Assembly: GCF_900496995.4 (NCBI RefSeq)
Contig: NW_024470381.1
Location: 496,001-560,000, forward strand
Reading direction: 5' to 3'
Length of the DNA stretch: 64,000 bases
Source of the DNA: Aquila chrysaetos chrysaetos
Lineage: Eukaryota > Chordata > Aves > Accipitriformes > Accipitridae
The position numbers and the translations under genes are program-made. Numbering within the stretch: the stretch's first letter is position 1; the number at the start of each line of letters is the position of its first letter. The notes below the pieces were generated by a model. It made no database searches. It saw only the letters and a program-made list of their open reading frames with translations, and was not told the DNA's origin. This document shows positions 36,132 to 46,000 of the stretch, piece by piece.

Positions 36132-36549
36132 GGTTTTCTATAAAATGAGGGTGCCTGGGGGGTGGTTTTCCTCTCCCCCCCCCCCCCCCGTTTTGGTGGG
36201 GGCTGGGGGGGATATTTGGGTCCAGGCAGGACCCCCGCCCCCCCAGGGGTGTTGGGACCCTGTGGGGCTGAGTCCCATATGGTGCTGGTGCCCCCTCCCC
36301 AGGACTAGGACCCCCCCCCATGGGACTGGGACCCCCCCTGGAGACTGGGACCCCCCCCCGTCAATGGGCTTGAGACCCCCCATGGGACTGGGGGGACCCC
36401 CCCATGGGACTGGGACATCCCCCTAGCACTTGGACCCCCTCGTTGACACTGGGACCCCCCTGCCATGGGATTTGGAAGTCCTCGTGGGATTGGGGACCTC
36501 CCCCTCCTCTTGACACCCCAAAAATGGGTGGTTGCCATCGGAAACCACC
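36132..36549. other. LTBP4-KCNK6 tail-to-tail spacer
   Basis: About 420 bases of GC-rich sequence with repeated CATGGGACTGGGACCCCCCC units between two convergent genes. It probably holds the KCNK6 3' UTR. Nothing else was recognised. Confidence 0.5.
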
Positions 36550-38156
36550 CTAGACACCTGGGTCCTCACCGCCCCCCCCGTTGTCGTCCCCAAACCATGG
36601 GGTGAACATGGTGAAACCAACCTGCTTTGAGCACCCTTTTATTGCCCCCCCCCCCCGCCCTGGTGTCCCCCATCCCCACCTAGGAATGCCACCAATGCTA
36701 CCCGTTGATGGATTTCCCCCTCCACCTTGGCCCCCCCCAGCTGGTTTCTCCCCATCCCTCATCCCCTCCAACAACTCAGTGGCTTCATCCGGTGCCGAGA
36801 TGCCGCCAGCAACGCTGGTGATGCCGTGGAGCTCGGCCAACTGATGGAAGGTCTGTGCCAACAGCAGGACGCCCGTTAACCCCAGCAGCAGATACACTGG
36901 CGGTGGTGGGCCAAGACGTCAAGAACCCAACCTCAACCCATCCAAGACCTCCAATTTTGGGGCGGGGGGGGGGGTGCATGGGGGGGTCCGACCCCCCCCC
37001 AATTCTACTCACCGGCTACAGCTACTTGGTAGAGTTGCCTCAACAGTTGACCCGGTTGCTCGGCCGGCATGAGATCCCCCAACCCAATGGTGCAAAGAGA
37101 GATGATGCAGAAGTAGACGGCATCCAAGTAGGTCCAAGTACCTTCAAGGACGTAGAACCTGGCGGCGGGGAGAAGCACCAAGACCCCCGAGGTGACCCCC
37201 ACCAAGAAGACAAAGTGGGTACGGGCAGCCCCATGCTGGCTGTAGCTCCATCGCACCTGTAGGTACAACCGGGGACAGTGGACCAAGGGCACTGTCAACC
37301 GTCGGACGGTTGCCGTCAATGTCAACATGGTGATGGGGACGCCCACCATGGCGTAGGCCATGCAGAAGGCTTTGCTGGTTGCCGAGAGGGGGGCCACCGA
37401 GCCGTAGCCTGTTGCGGGGGGGAGGAAGAGGGGGGGGGTTAATGGGGTGCCCCCCACCCCTCAACCCAGAGCTGGAGCTTGGGGAGACGGGGAGGATGTG
37501 GGGATGGGGGTGCAGGTGGGAGGGATGGGGGGGGGTGTGGTCTTGGAGGGGTATGGTGGGGGGCCTGGGGGTGCGGGGGGGTCCTGGGGTGCACATGGGG
37601 GTCCCAGGGATCATGGGGTGCATGGAGGGTCCTGGGGTGCACATGGGGGTTCAGGGGGGTCCTGGTGTGCATGGAGGGTCCTGGGGTGCAGGGGGGTCCT
37701 GGGGTGCAGGGGGGTCCTGGGGTGCACACAGGGGTCCTGGGGTGCAGGGGGGTTCTGGGGATCATGGGGTGCACATGGGGGTCCCGGTGCTCACAGGGAT
37801 CCCATGGATCCCAGCACTCATGGGGGTCCCAGGGGTCCTTGATCTCCCAGGGGTCCCAGATCTCCCAGGGGTCCCAGTGCACACAGGGGTCCCCGATCTC
37901 CCGAGGGTCCCAGGGGGTCCCAGATCTTCGGGGGGGGTCCCAGGGGTCCAGGTGCTCCCAGGGATGCTGCCCTTACCCACGGTGGTGAGGAGGGTGGTGA
38001 GAAGAGGAAGGCGGTGGTGAGGTCCCACTCGGAGGCATTGGGGGTCCCAGGAATCCGGGGGGTCCCGGGTGTCCCCTCCAGCGCCCACAGCCCCAGTGCT
38101 CCCAGCAACAGCAGCCCAGCGTAGGCGACCACCAACAGCACCGTGCCGCACCCCAT
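36550..38156 (-). CDS. KCNK6: Two-pore-domain potassium channel, KCNK6-like (TWIK-2), three exons
   Basis: Background K+ channel subunit with four membrane helices and two pore loops. Exons on the minus strand: 37977-38156, 37013-37408, 36550-36896. Exon 1 encodes the first helix (GTVLLVVAYAGLLLLGALGL), a short extracellular cap with an N-glycosylation site (NAS) and most of pore 1. The first selectivity filter is split by intron 1 and reads TTVG|YGS. Exon 2 holds helices 2 and 3 and pore 2 with TIGLGD. Exon 3 holds helix 4 (YLLLGLTGVLLLAQTFHQL) and the C-terminal tail. Exon 1 has 180 bases but must end in phase 1, so one base is missing just before the ACCACCCTCCTCACC segment (about 38000); with it the protein is about 307 residues, against 313 in human. 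The next gene, YIF1B, is also KCNK6's neighbour in mammals. No AATAAA was seen between the stop codon and LTBP4. Confidence 0.9.
37510..37960. repeat. GGGGTCCTGGGGTGCA minisatellite in KCNK6 intron 1
   Basis: About 25 copies of a 16-20 base unit (GGGGTCCTGGGGTGCACATG, then GGGGTCCCAGATCTCCCA) fill the intron. Confidence 0.9.
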
Positions 38157-39254
38157 GGCCCCGTGCCCATCACCGCGGCCTCTGACCGCCCCCGGGATCC
38201 GCCCCGGGGGGGGGGCGGCACCGGGGCGGGGGGGGGGTAATGGGTGGTGGGAGGGAGGGCACCACCCCCCCCCGGGGAACCAGTAATGGGGGGGTAACTG
38301 GGATGACCAGTAATGGGGTGCAACTGGGGGATTGGGGTGCCCAGTACTGGGGGGTAACTGGGGGATTGGGGTGCCCAGTACTGGGGTGCAACTGGGGTGA
38401 CTGGTCAGTAGGCACCAGTCCAAGGTGGGGGGGGCAGGAACCCCCCCAGGTCACACCTCCCGCTGCAGACAGACAGACAGGGTGTCCGTCTGTCCGTCCA
38501 TCCCCCCCCCCCCCGGCAGTGCTCATCAGTCACGGGACTGTCACACGCTCCCACGGGACCAGCAGTTTTGTCCTGCGGCCACCCTGGTGATGTCGGGGGG
38601 GGGGGGGGGGGGGCGGGGGGACAGACACATAACAGGGGACACGGACACCCACACGGGGGGGGGGGTCCTGGTTGGGGGGGGACAGGGACGTGGTGGACCC
38701 TGCCCAGCCTCTGTGGAGCGACGTGGGCTGTGGGGATGGGGATGATGACACCCAAGGGACACCATGGCGCTGGGGACACTGGCCACCATGGCCATCATGG
38801 CCATGATACCACAGCCCTGGGGACATCCCTGGGGACACCGTGGCCCTGGGGACACCACAGCCACCAGGGCCATCCCCATGGCCATGACACTGTGGCCCTG
38901 GGGCCACCACAGCCCTGGGGCCACCACAGCCCTGGGGCCACCATGGGGACCACCAGGCCCCGCCCAGGCCTGCTCCGTTGCCATGGCGACACCAGGCGGG
39001 GTAGACGCCGCCATCTTGAAGCCGGGCACGATATCCCGGCTCCTCCCCCCCCCCCCTCCCACTTCCCCGCCCCCTCCCACTTCCCCGCCCCCTCCCACTT
39101 CCCCTCCCACTTCCCCGCCCCTCGCTTCCAGTTACCTGCAGGGCGGGGCTGCCGCTCCCGCTCGCCAACGACTTCCGGCAGAGCGGCCAATCAGCGCAGC
39201 GCCGGAGAGGAGACACGTGACGCGCTAGCTAGCGGAAGCGGGAGATGCGGCAGG
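38157..39254. promoter_or_regulatory. Divergent KCNK6/YIF1B promoter region
   Basis: The genes are head to head, 1.1 kb apart. The right end (about 39120-39254) is a CpG island with an inverted ETS motif (CTTCCGG), a CCAAT box (GGCCAATCAG) and an E-box (ACACGTGACG) about 45 bases before the YIF1B start codon. At 39035-39120 lie about five copies of CCTCCCACTTCCCCGCC, a GC-box array. At 38755-38960 lies a repeat of CCATGGCCATCATGGCC and CACAGCCCTGGGGCCAC units. Confidence 0.6.
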
Positions 39255-40539
39255 ATGGAGCTGGAGCGGCACGGTGAGCGCGGCGGGGGTTGAGGCGACC
39301 GGTCCTGGCCCCCCAACACCCCTTCAGGTTTCACTTCTCTCCCCGCAGCCCCCAAACGCCGGGTACCGGATGGCGGCCCCGCGTATGGCGGATCCCCATC
39401 CTCTCTTCGATGATACCAGCGCGGCGGGAGGCGGCGGCGGCGGCGGGCGCCCAACCGGTCCGGGGTTACGGGGGTCCGCCTCCCGTTTCCTCCTCCTACC
39501 CACCTCCCGCTTTTTTCCTGAGAGAACCGGTATCTAGCCTAGCCGTGGTTTACGGCAGCAGTTTGGCCAGTCAGGGCCGCGATATCGTGGGCTGTAACGT
39601 GAGTGGTACTGGGGGGGGGGGGGGCGCCGGTTACTGGGGACCCCCCCCCCCCTTCACGGCTTTTTTACTTCCCCACAGCTCGATCGGCTCATCCCGGTGG
39701 GGAGACTGAAGTATTATTTTGCTGTGGACACCATCTACGTGGGCAGAAAACTGGGGCTCCTCATTTTTTCCTTTGTGCATCAGGTGAGGGGAGGCGGGGG
39801 GGGGCCGGTACCGGGGGGGGGCATTACCAGAGCCCCGGGGGGAGGCCCTAACGGTGTTTTCCATCCCCCCTTCACCAAGGACTGGCAGGTGAGGTACCAG
39901 CAGGATACCCCAGTTGCTCCCCGTTTCGACATCAATGCTCCCGATCTCTACATCCCAGGTAAGTTTCTGGCCCCCCCATGTCCCCTGTCTCCCCCCGTGC
40001 CCCCCTCTCTGGTGACATGTGTTGTGTCCCCCCTCCCAGTGATGGCCTTCGTCACCTACATCCTCATTGCTGGCTTGGCTCTGGGCACCCAGAACAGGTG
40101 AGGAGGATGCTGACACCCAAGTTCTCCCCCCCCAAAAGGGGGTGCAAGCAAAACCATGCCCCCCTCTCCAAATCTAAGGTGTCTGTCCCCCCCCTCCAGA
40201 TTCTCCCCCGACAGCCTGGGCTTGCAGGCGAGCTCGGCGCTGGCCTGGTTGATCGTGGAGGTGCTGGCCGTCCTCCTCAGCCTCTACCTCGTCACCATCA
40301 ACACCGACCTCACCACCATCGACCTCATCGCCTTCGCCGGCTACAAATATGTGGGGTGAGAGGTGGTTTTTTAGTGTGTGTGGGTGTTTTTTTTTTTTTT
40401 TGGGGGGGGGGGGGGCTACAGCTTGATAACCCCCCCTCTGCTGACAGCAGGATGATCATCGGCCTCGTCTTCAGGCTCCTCTTCAGCCGAACTGGTTACT
40501 ACGTGGTGCTGAGCTGGTGCTGCCTCAGCATCTTCATGG

Positions 40540-40573
<34 letters not shown>

Positions 40574-40806
40574 GCAGGGAAAAAAGGGGAGTGCTTTTGG
40601 GGGGGGGACTTCACCCCCTTTTTTTTTTCCTGCTCCCACCCCCCCAACAGATCAGGACACTGCGGCTGAAGCTGCTGTCAGAGGCGGCAGCCGAGGGGGT
40701 GTTGGTGCGAGGGGCCAAAAACCAGCTGCGGATGTACCTGACCATGGCCGTTGCCACTGCCCAGCCCCTCTTCATGTACTGGCTCACCTACCACCTCCTC
40801 AGGTGA
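39255..40806 (+). CDS. YIF1B: Yip1-interacting factor homologue B, eight exons
   Basis: Multi-pass ER/Golgi membrane protein of the YIF1 family; it binds YIPF proteins and acts in early secretory traffic, including neuronal 5-HT1A receptor sorting. Exons: 39255-39273, 39349-39598, 39679-39783, 39880-39958, 40040-40097, 40200-40355, 40451-40538, 40651-40806. Conserved stretches include [65 protein letters not shown] and the C-terminal [20 protein letters not shown], with five membrane helices from exon 4 on. Exons 3-8 are perfectly in phase. Exon 2 is not: [21 protein letters not shown] and [11 protein letters not shown] lie in three frames, the second change inside a GGC repeat. Translation may instead begin in exon 2 ([13 protein letters not shown]), which would need only one correction. 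Human residues around FDDTS match well, so this looks like sequence error in GC-rich DNA. Confidence 0.94.
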
Positions 40807-40909
40807 GGGGGGCCCCCCTGAACCCCATTTTACCCCCCCAACCCTGTTTTACCCCCTGCAAACCCACTTTGTGCCCAGCCCTGAACCCCACTTTGCCCTC
40901 GGCTGCTTC

Positions 40910-40915
40910 AATAAA
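40910..40915 (+). terminator. YIF1B: YIF1B polyadenylation signal
   Basis: AATAAA about 100 bases past the YIF1B stop codon. Confidence 0.85.
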
Positions 40916-41254
40916 TGCTGCCTGGGGAGCACGGTGTGGTATCTGTACCCCGTTTTTTTTGGGGTAGGGTGGGTTACCCCTGTTTTTGAGGGGGTGCAGG
41001 CCACTTGGGGGGCTTTGGATAGTGGGGCCCCCTGCCATGTCACAGGTGTTGCTTTTAGGGGTGTGGGAACAAGCTGTTGTGGGGGGGGGGTGTGTCCCCC
41101 AGCTAAAGCCACCAGGTTTTGGGGTCTCCTTTCAGCCCCCCCCCTCCAGAATTCCAGGGTGCGGGGGCAGCCACCCCTGGGGTTTTGTGTCCCCCCCACC
41201 CAGTGACACCAGGGTGTGACATGTGGACTTTGCTCTGGTGATGCCTTCAAGCTC

Positions 41255-41260
41255 TTTATA
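41255..41260 (-). terminator. C19orf33: Candidate C19orf33 polyadenylation signal (TATAAA variant)
   Basis: TATAAA on the minus strand, about 65 bases past the first stop of the small gene upstream; it is one of the known weak variants. Confidence 0.35.
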
Positions 41261-41323
41261 AGTGGGGGGACACACAGGTGACACCCCATGGGGGGGGGGC
41301 CTTGTCAGCCCCTTGTCCCCCCC

Positions 41324-42071
41324 TCAGTGACTTCTTCTTCTTGGGTTTCTTGTGCAGTTTGTCCTTTTTTTTTTCTTGTGCTCGTGGCCAGGGCCATGGT
41401 GCTGGGGGGCAGGGGTGTTAATGGGGTGGGGACACACATACATAGGGCTGTGTGGCCCCCCCAAAATGGGGTGCAAGGGGATTTTGGGGTGCAGGGGACA
41501 TGGGGGGAGGCTCTGTTCTTACCTTTCCCTCGTTGTCAGAGCTGGAACTGGAGGAGTCAGAGGAGTGGCCATCCTGGGGGGGAGGGTGTGTGTGTGTGGA
41601 ATTAGGGGGGGCCCTGGGCTGCCCCCCACCCAGCAGGGGGCAGGGTTCCAGGGCTCAGGGGGTGCTGGAGCAGTGGGGTCCTGAGGTTCTGGGGTGCTGG
41701 AGTTGGGGGGGGGGTGGTCCTGGTGCTATGGGGTCCCCAAGCTGGGGGGGGGGGGGGCAATCCTGGGGCTGTGAGGGTCACGGGGGGGGGGGCACTCTGC
41801 AGTGTGGGGGTGTGTCTTGGGGCTGGGGGGTGCCAGGGGGATCCCCAGGCTAGGTGAGTGTGGGGTTCCAGGACTGGGGGGGGGGCATCCCAAAGTGGGG
41901 GGGGGCTGTGGGGGTCCCAGGAGTTTGGGGTCCTCAGGGCTATGGGGGCTGGGCTGTGGGGGTCCCCGGGGGGGGGGGGGCCTGGGGTTCACAGTGCTGG
42001 GGTGGGGGAGGGTCTGCACAGCCCCTCACCTTGTGCTTTTTGCTTGGCTCCTTGTGGTGCTGCTTGTCCAT
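41324..42071 (-). CDS. C19orf33: Small basic nuclear protein, C19orf33/IMUP (H2RSP) homologue, three exons
   Basis: Human IMUP is a short Ser- and Lys-rich nuclear protein encoded next to SPINT2. Minus-strand exons: 42030-42071 (MDKQHHKEPSKKHK, good Kozak context), 41523-41573 (DGHSSDSSSSSSDNEGK, close to human GHHSSSDSSSSSSDSD) and from 41401 down (HHGPGHEHKKKK...). All introns are GT-AG and phase 0. As written, a run of ten A in exon 3 leads to KRTNCTRNPRRRSH and a stop at 41324. With one more A the frame gives KKKKKDKLHKKPKKKKSL, which matches the Lys-rich human tail better and would stop at 41256. The position between YIF1B and SPINT2, tail to tail with YIF1B, is the mammalian arrangement. 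The start could lie further upstream, since the frame stays open. Function is poorly known. Confidence 0.72.
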
Positions 42072-42278
42072 GGCAGGGGGAGCTGCCAGCAGCTGCAGCA
42101 CCAGCCCAGCCCCCCCCAGCTTCTATGGGTGCACAGGGGGGGCAGGCCTTGCCCTGGGCAGTACCTTTTGGGGTGGGGTCCAAATACTTTTGGGGGGGGT
42201 GTACTTGCATGGCAGGGGGGCTAAGGTTCAGGATCCCCCCACCCAAAACAGGGACAGTTCTGTCCCTTCCTCCCCCCC

Positions 42279-43044
42279 TGTAAGAGTCGGTCAGAAAATC
42301 AGCATTATCTCAACATTGTCATCAGGAACATGAACAGTACATTACCTGACAACGGCCTGTTTGGAGCGCAGCGGCCAATCCCAAGGACAGAATGTGCGGT
42401 ACAAGGCTCCTGGAAGGTACCTGGCTAGAGCCGTTAGAGATAACCGCATAGCTACTGTCAAAAAGGATGGATTGCAACCGTTGCCATAACATCGATGAAG
42501 AGATCATGAACTTTAGACGAACTTTGCTTCATTGTAATACCAAAGCACACCTCCTGGTCGAAGGCTACCCACCTCCAAGACTTACCACGCCTCGGACACT
42601 GACCCTGCGCCTGCGTGATAGCCTCGCTCGAGAAGGGCGGAGATATGATAATTGTATTCTGAGAAGGGCAGAGACTCCTGAGGCAGAGGTGGAGCAAGGT
42701 GTGTTACTAAGCATAAAAGATGACTTCTGAACAATGGGAATTTGAAGCTTCCCCACCAAGGACCACGACGATCGACGACGCAGCATTAGCTGGACCCGGG
42801 ACCGTTAGGACGTCTTGAGATCAGCGGTGGTAGCTATAACCTCTCTTTCTCCTCTCTCTAAACTTAACTTTACTTTTCTCCTTTCTCTCACCCATCTCTA
42901 ACTATCACGTGCCTCTTCACAGGCAATACAATAAAGTTTTACTGTGTGATTACTGCTATCCCCTTTGGTGTTGGTCACCTTAATTTTGCACTTTCGAGAT
43001 CGTAGCAAACAAACCATCACGAGTCCACCGAGTGGACCGTGACA
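42279..43044 (+). repeat. 5' LTR of the endogenous retrovirus
   Basis: 766 bases, beginning TGTAAGAGTCGG and ending GTGACA, with an AATAAA signal near 42930. It matches the 3' copy at about 99%, apart from one short inverted segment. Target-site duplications are unclear because the flanks are C-rich; CCTCCC is a candidate. Confidence 0.95.
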
Positions 43045-46000
43045 TTAAACTGGCGTCACGGACAGGATCCTGAGAGACAGAGGGGTGCAGGTTTTGTGTG
43101 GTTTGTAACAGGGGAAGAACGTTTCGTTCCAGCCGCACCTGGCCCTACACCTGAAAGGGTGAGAGGTGTCCAGAAAGCAAGGGGGGCGATTCAGGATTCC
43201 CGCACACCGCACACACCTCAGTGTATTTCACCCCCAAACTCGAATTGAGGGCTCTGTCTATCAGGATCAAGTGAAGGATCTCTTAGTGCAAAAAGGGGAA
43301 CTGTCCTCATTAGATGAGGTTGACTACTCGGGGAAGTTGAAGGGACAAGCAGAGAAAGTCTGCACTTGTGAGCAACTAAGTTTTGACTCCCCGAAGTGAG
43401 ATTTTGGTCCCTTCAGCCACTCGGGGAAGAGGAGGGCGACGCAGCAGTTGTTGCGTGTGTGGTGTAACTAAGTTTGACCTCCCCGAAGTGAGTTTGGCCC
43501 TTTGCAACAAAAATGACTGAAAAGAATGGTTATCAAAACTCTCCATCAGTAAAAAATCTTGGCTCGTTTTATGCGCTCTTGGCAAAGTATGGAGCTCGAC
43601 CCTCCCCGCCTGGGGAAGAGTGGGCTTGAGACAATTGGGCAAATTTACAGAGTGTAACAGACCGAGTGATTTCTATACAGAATGAGGCTAGATCACGGTC
43701 AGGCAAAGGCAAAGCGATAATCTGTGCAGTTCTTGGAGCCAGCCTGGTCACAGCAATTGAAGACCGCTATAAGCGGCGTAGCCAGGAAAAACAAATCATA
43801 GAATCCCTTGAAAATTTGGTACAACTTTTGCAGAAAACAACCTCCAACCTGGAAGAGCAGTTAGCAGAGAAAGAAAGAGTAATTTGCTTGTACAAACAGC
43901 AAGCAGAGGAAAAGGAGGAAGAAAATCGCTGTCTAAAAGATGCCTTGAAAGAAGAACTTTCAAAGTCTGTTGAATCATTGAATGAGATAGAAATGAAAAT
44001 GGAAAAGATAGGTATTCGGCAAATAAGTCAGGTATACCCCCAAAAGGAACTAGAGGAAGCAAGGAAACACTTCAGGGAAAACCCCCAAGTGAGGCCTTTG
44101 ATTAAAGCAGAATATACTTATATAAATGATGAGGATAATGACCCACATATTACAACTAAAGAGATACCATACACTCCCACTGAATTGGCCAAAATGAAAA
44201 GAGAATATGGGCGCCTTCCCAAAGAATCCAAAACAGAGTATGTGTGGCGTGTATCTTTAACTGGTGGGGACCAAATTCAGTTAAGTGAAAGGGAAGCTAG
44301 TGGTTACTGGGGCCACGGTGTCTTTTTAACAACAGGGGATAGACGTGCCCCATGGTCCCTAACCCAGCGGGCTGCCTATTGGGCCGGAGGGCTGAACCCC
44401 TTAGACAGGGGGGATCCCCTAGCAATCACAGGCACAGCTGATCAATTGCTAGAAAGTGTGCACAAAACAGCTTGCCTGCAAATGATACATGAAAGGAAGT
44501 TAGTTCCCGGATATGAATCCCCAATGATGTTGCCGGTGAATCCTGAAATCATGACTCCTTTGATAAGGGGACTCCCAGAATCACTCAAATCTACCGGGAT
44601 TGTTCTCCAAAGGACCATAGCGTCTTTAGACCCTGTAGAAAAGTTGGAGAGCTTTATTAAAGGCAAAAGAGATGAAACTTATGTTGGCACAGATTCACCT
44701 TTTAATCATAGCTCAGCTTCTTCCCATTCAAAACATAAAAGGATGTGGACGTGGGGAGATGTAGCACAGGAATTGATAGATTATAGCAGAAAATACGGTC
44801 CTGTGAGAACTTTGGAGGAGAAACCTAAAGGAATCCGTCAAGTAGGAGCTAAAGATCTACCCCTATCTGTTAGTAAAACTGTAACCGCTCTCACTGACTC
44901 TGCCAGTGCTGCTGACTACTCCTACTCTAAAACTGGGGGAGGAGGAAGACAGCCCCTGACTCGACAGCAATGGTGGGCTTTGGGAATTAAAAAGGGAGTT
45001 CCCAGAGATGTAATGGATGGTTTACCCCTTAATAAACTGAGTAAACTGATATCAAAGTGGTATGGTCCGAAACAATACCCACAGCACTTAAGGTCAAATA
45101 GAGAAATCTCCCCTGTCATGCCCACAGCCCCCCCCCGCGGAGAGCACGGGCGATGGGGAAAGTCAGCAGGGAAACTAGAACCTCCGTTCCTTAGCAGTGG
45201 GCGGGGGAACGGAGGATGGGTTTACATCCGACAGCTCACTAAAACTAACAGAGGAGATTTATTGATTACAGCTATTGTAGGTCCTAAGCGTGCACCCGTA
45301 ACCTTTTTAATTGACACCGGTGCACAGATCTCTGCCCTGACTGAGGAAGATGCACAGAGGTGTGGGGTGATTCCCTCTAAGCGAAACGTTTGTGTCTTGA
45401 ATGCTCTAGGGTCAACAGAAGTTATGAACGTTGTTCCGGTAAAGCTGATGCTGCCGGGAGAGGAAGGCACAATCACTATTAACATGGTGGTTGGGAACAT
45501 TCCGACTAACCTGTTAGGAATAGATGCCCTTAAAGGAAGGGGGTGGGAGGATTCAGAAGGATTGTTGTGGACTTTTGGGACACCGCAGCTGAACATCAGG
45601 CTACTTCAAACTGCACCCCCTCTGCCATTTAGCAAAGTAACTAGTGTTAAACAATATCCCCTCCCCCTGGGAGCAAAGGAAGGTATCAAACCAGTCATGC
45701 AGGAGATGCGGGAACAAGGAGTGGTGATAAATACCCATTCTCCTTTCAACTCGCCGGTATGGCCGGTGAAAAAACCTAATGGGAAGTGGAGGCTCACAGT
45801 AGATTTTCGAAGGCTGAATGCTAACACAGGGCCTCTGACTGCCGCAGTCCCTCATATGGCTGAACTGGTAATAAACAATTCAGGAGAAAGCTCATCCGAT
45901 CATGGCAACCATAGATGTTAAAGATATGTTTTTCATGATACCTTTGTGACCAGAAGACAGAGATCATTTTGCTTTTACTTGGGAGGGACAACAATTTACC

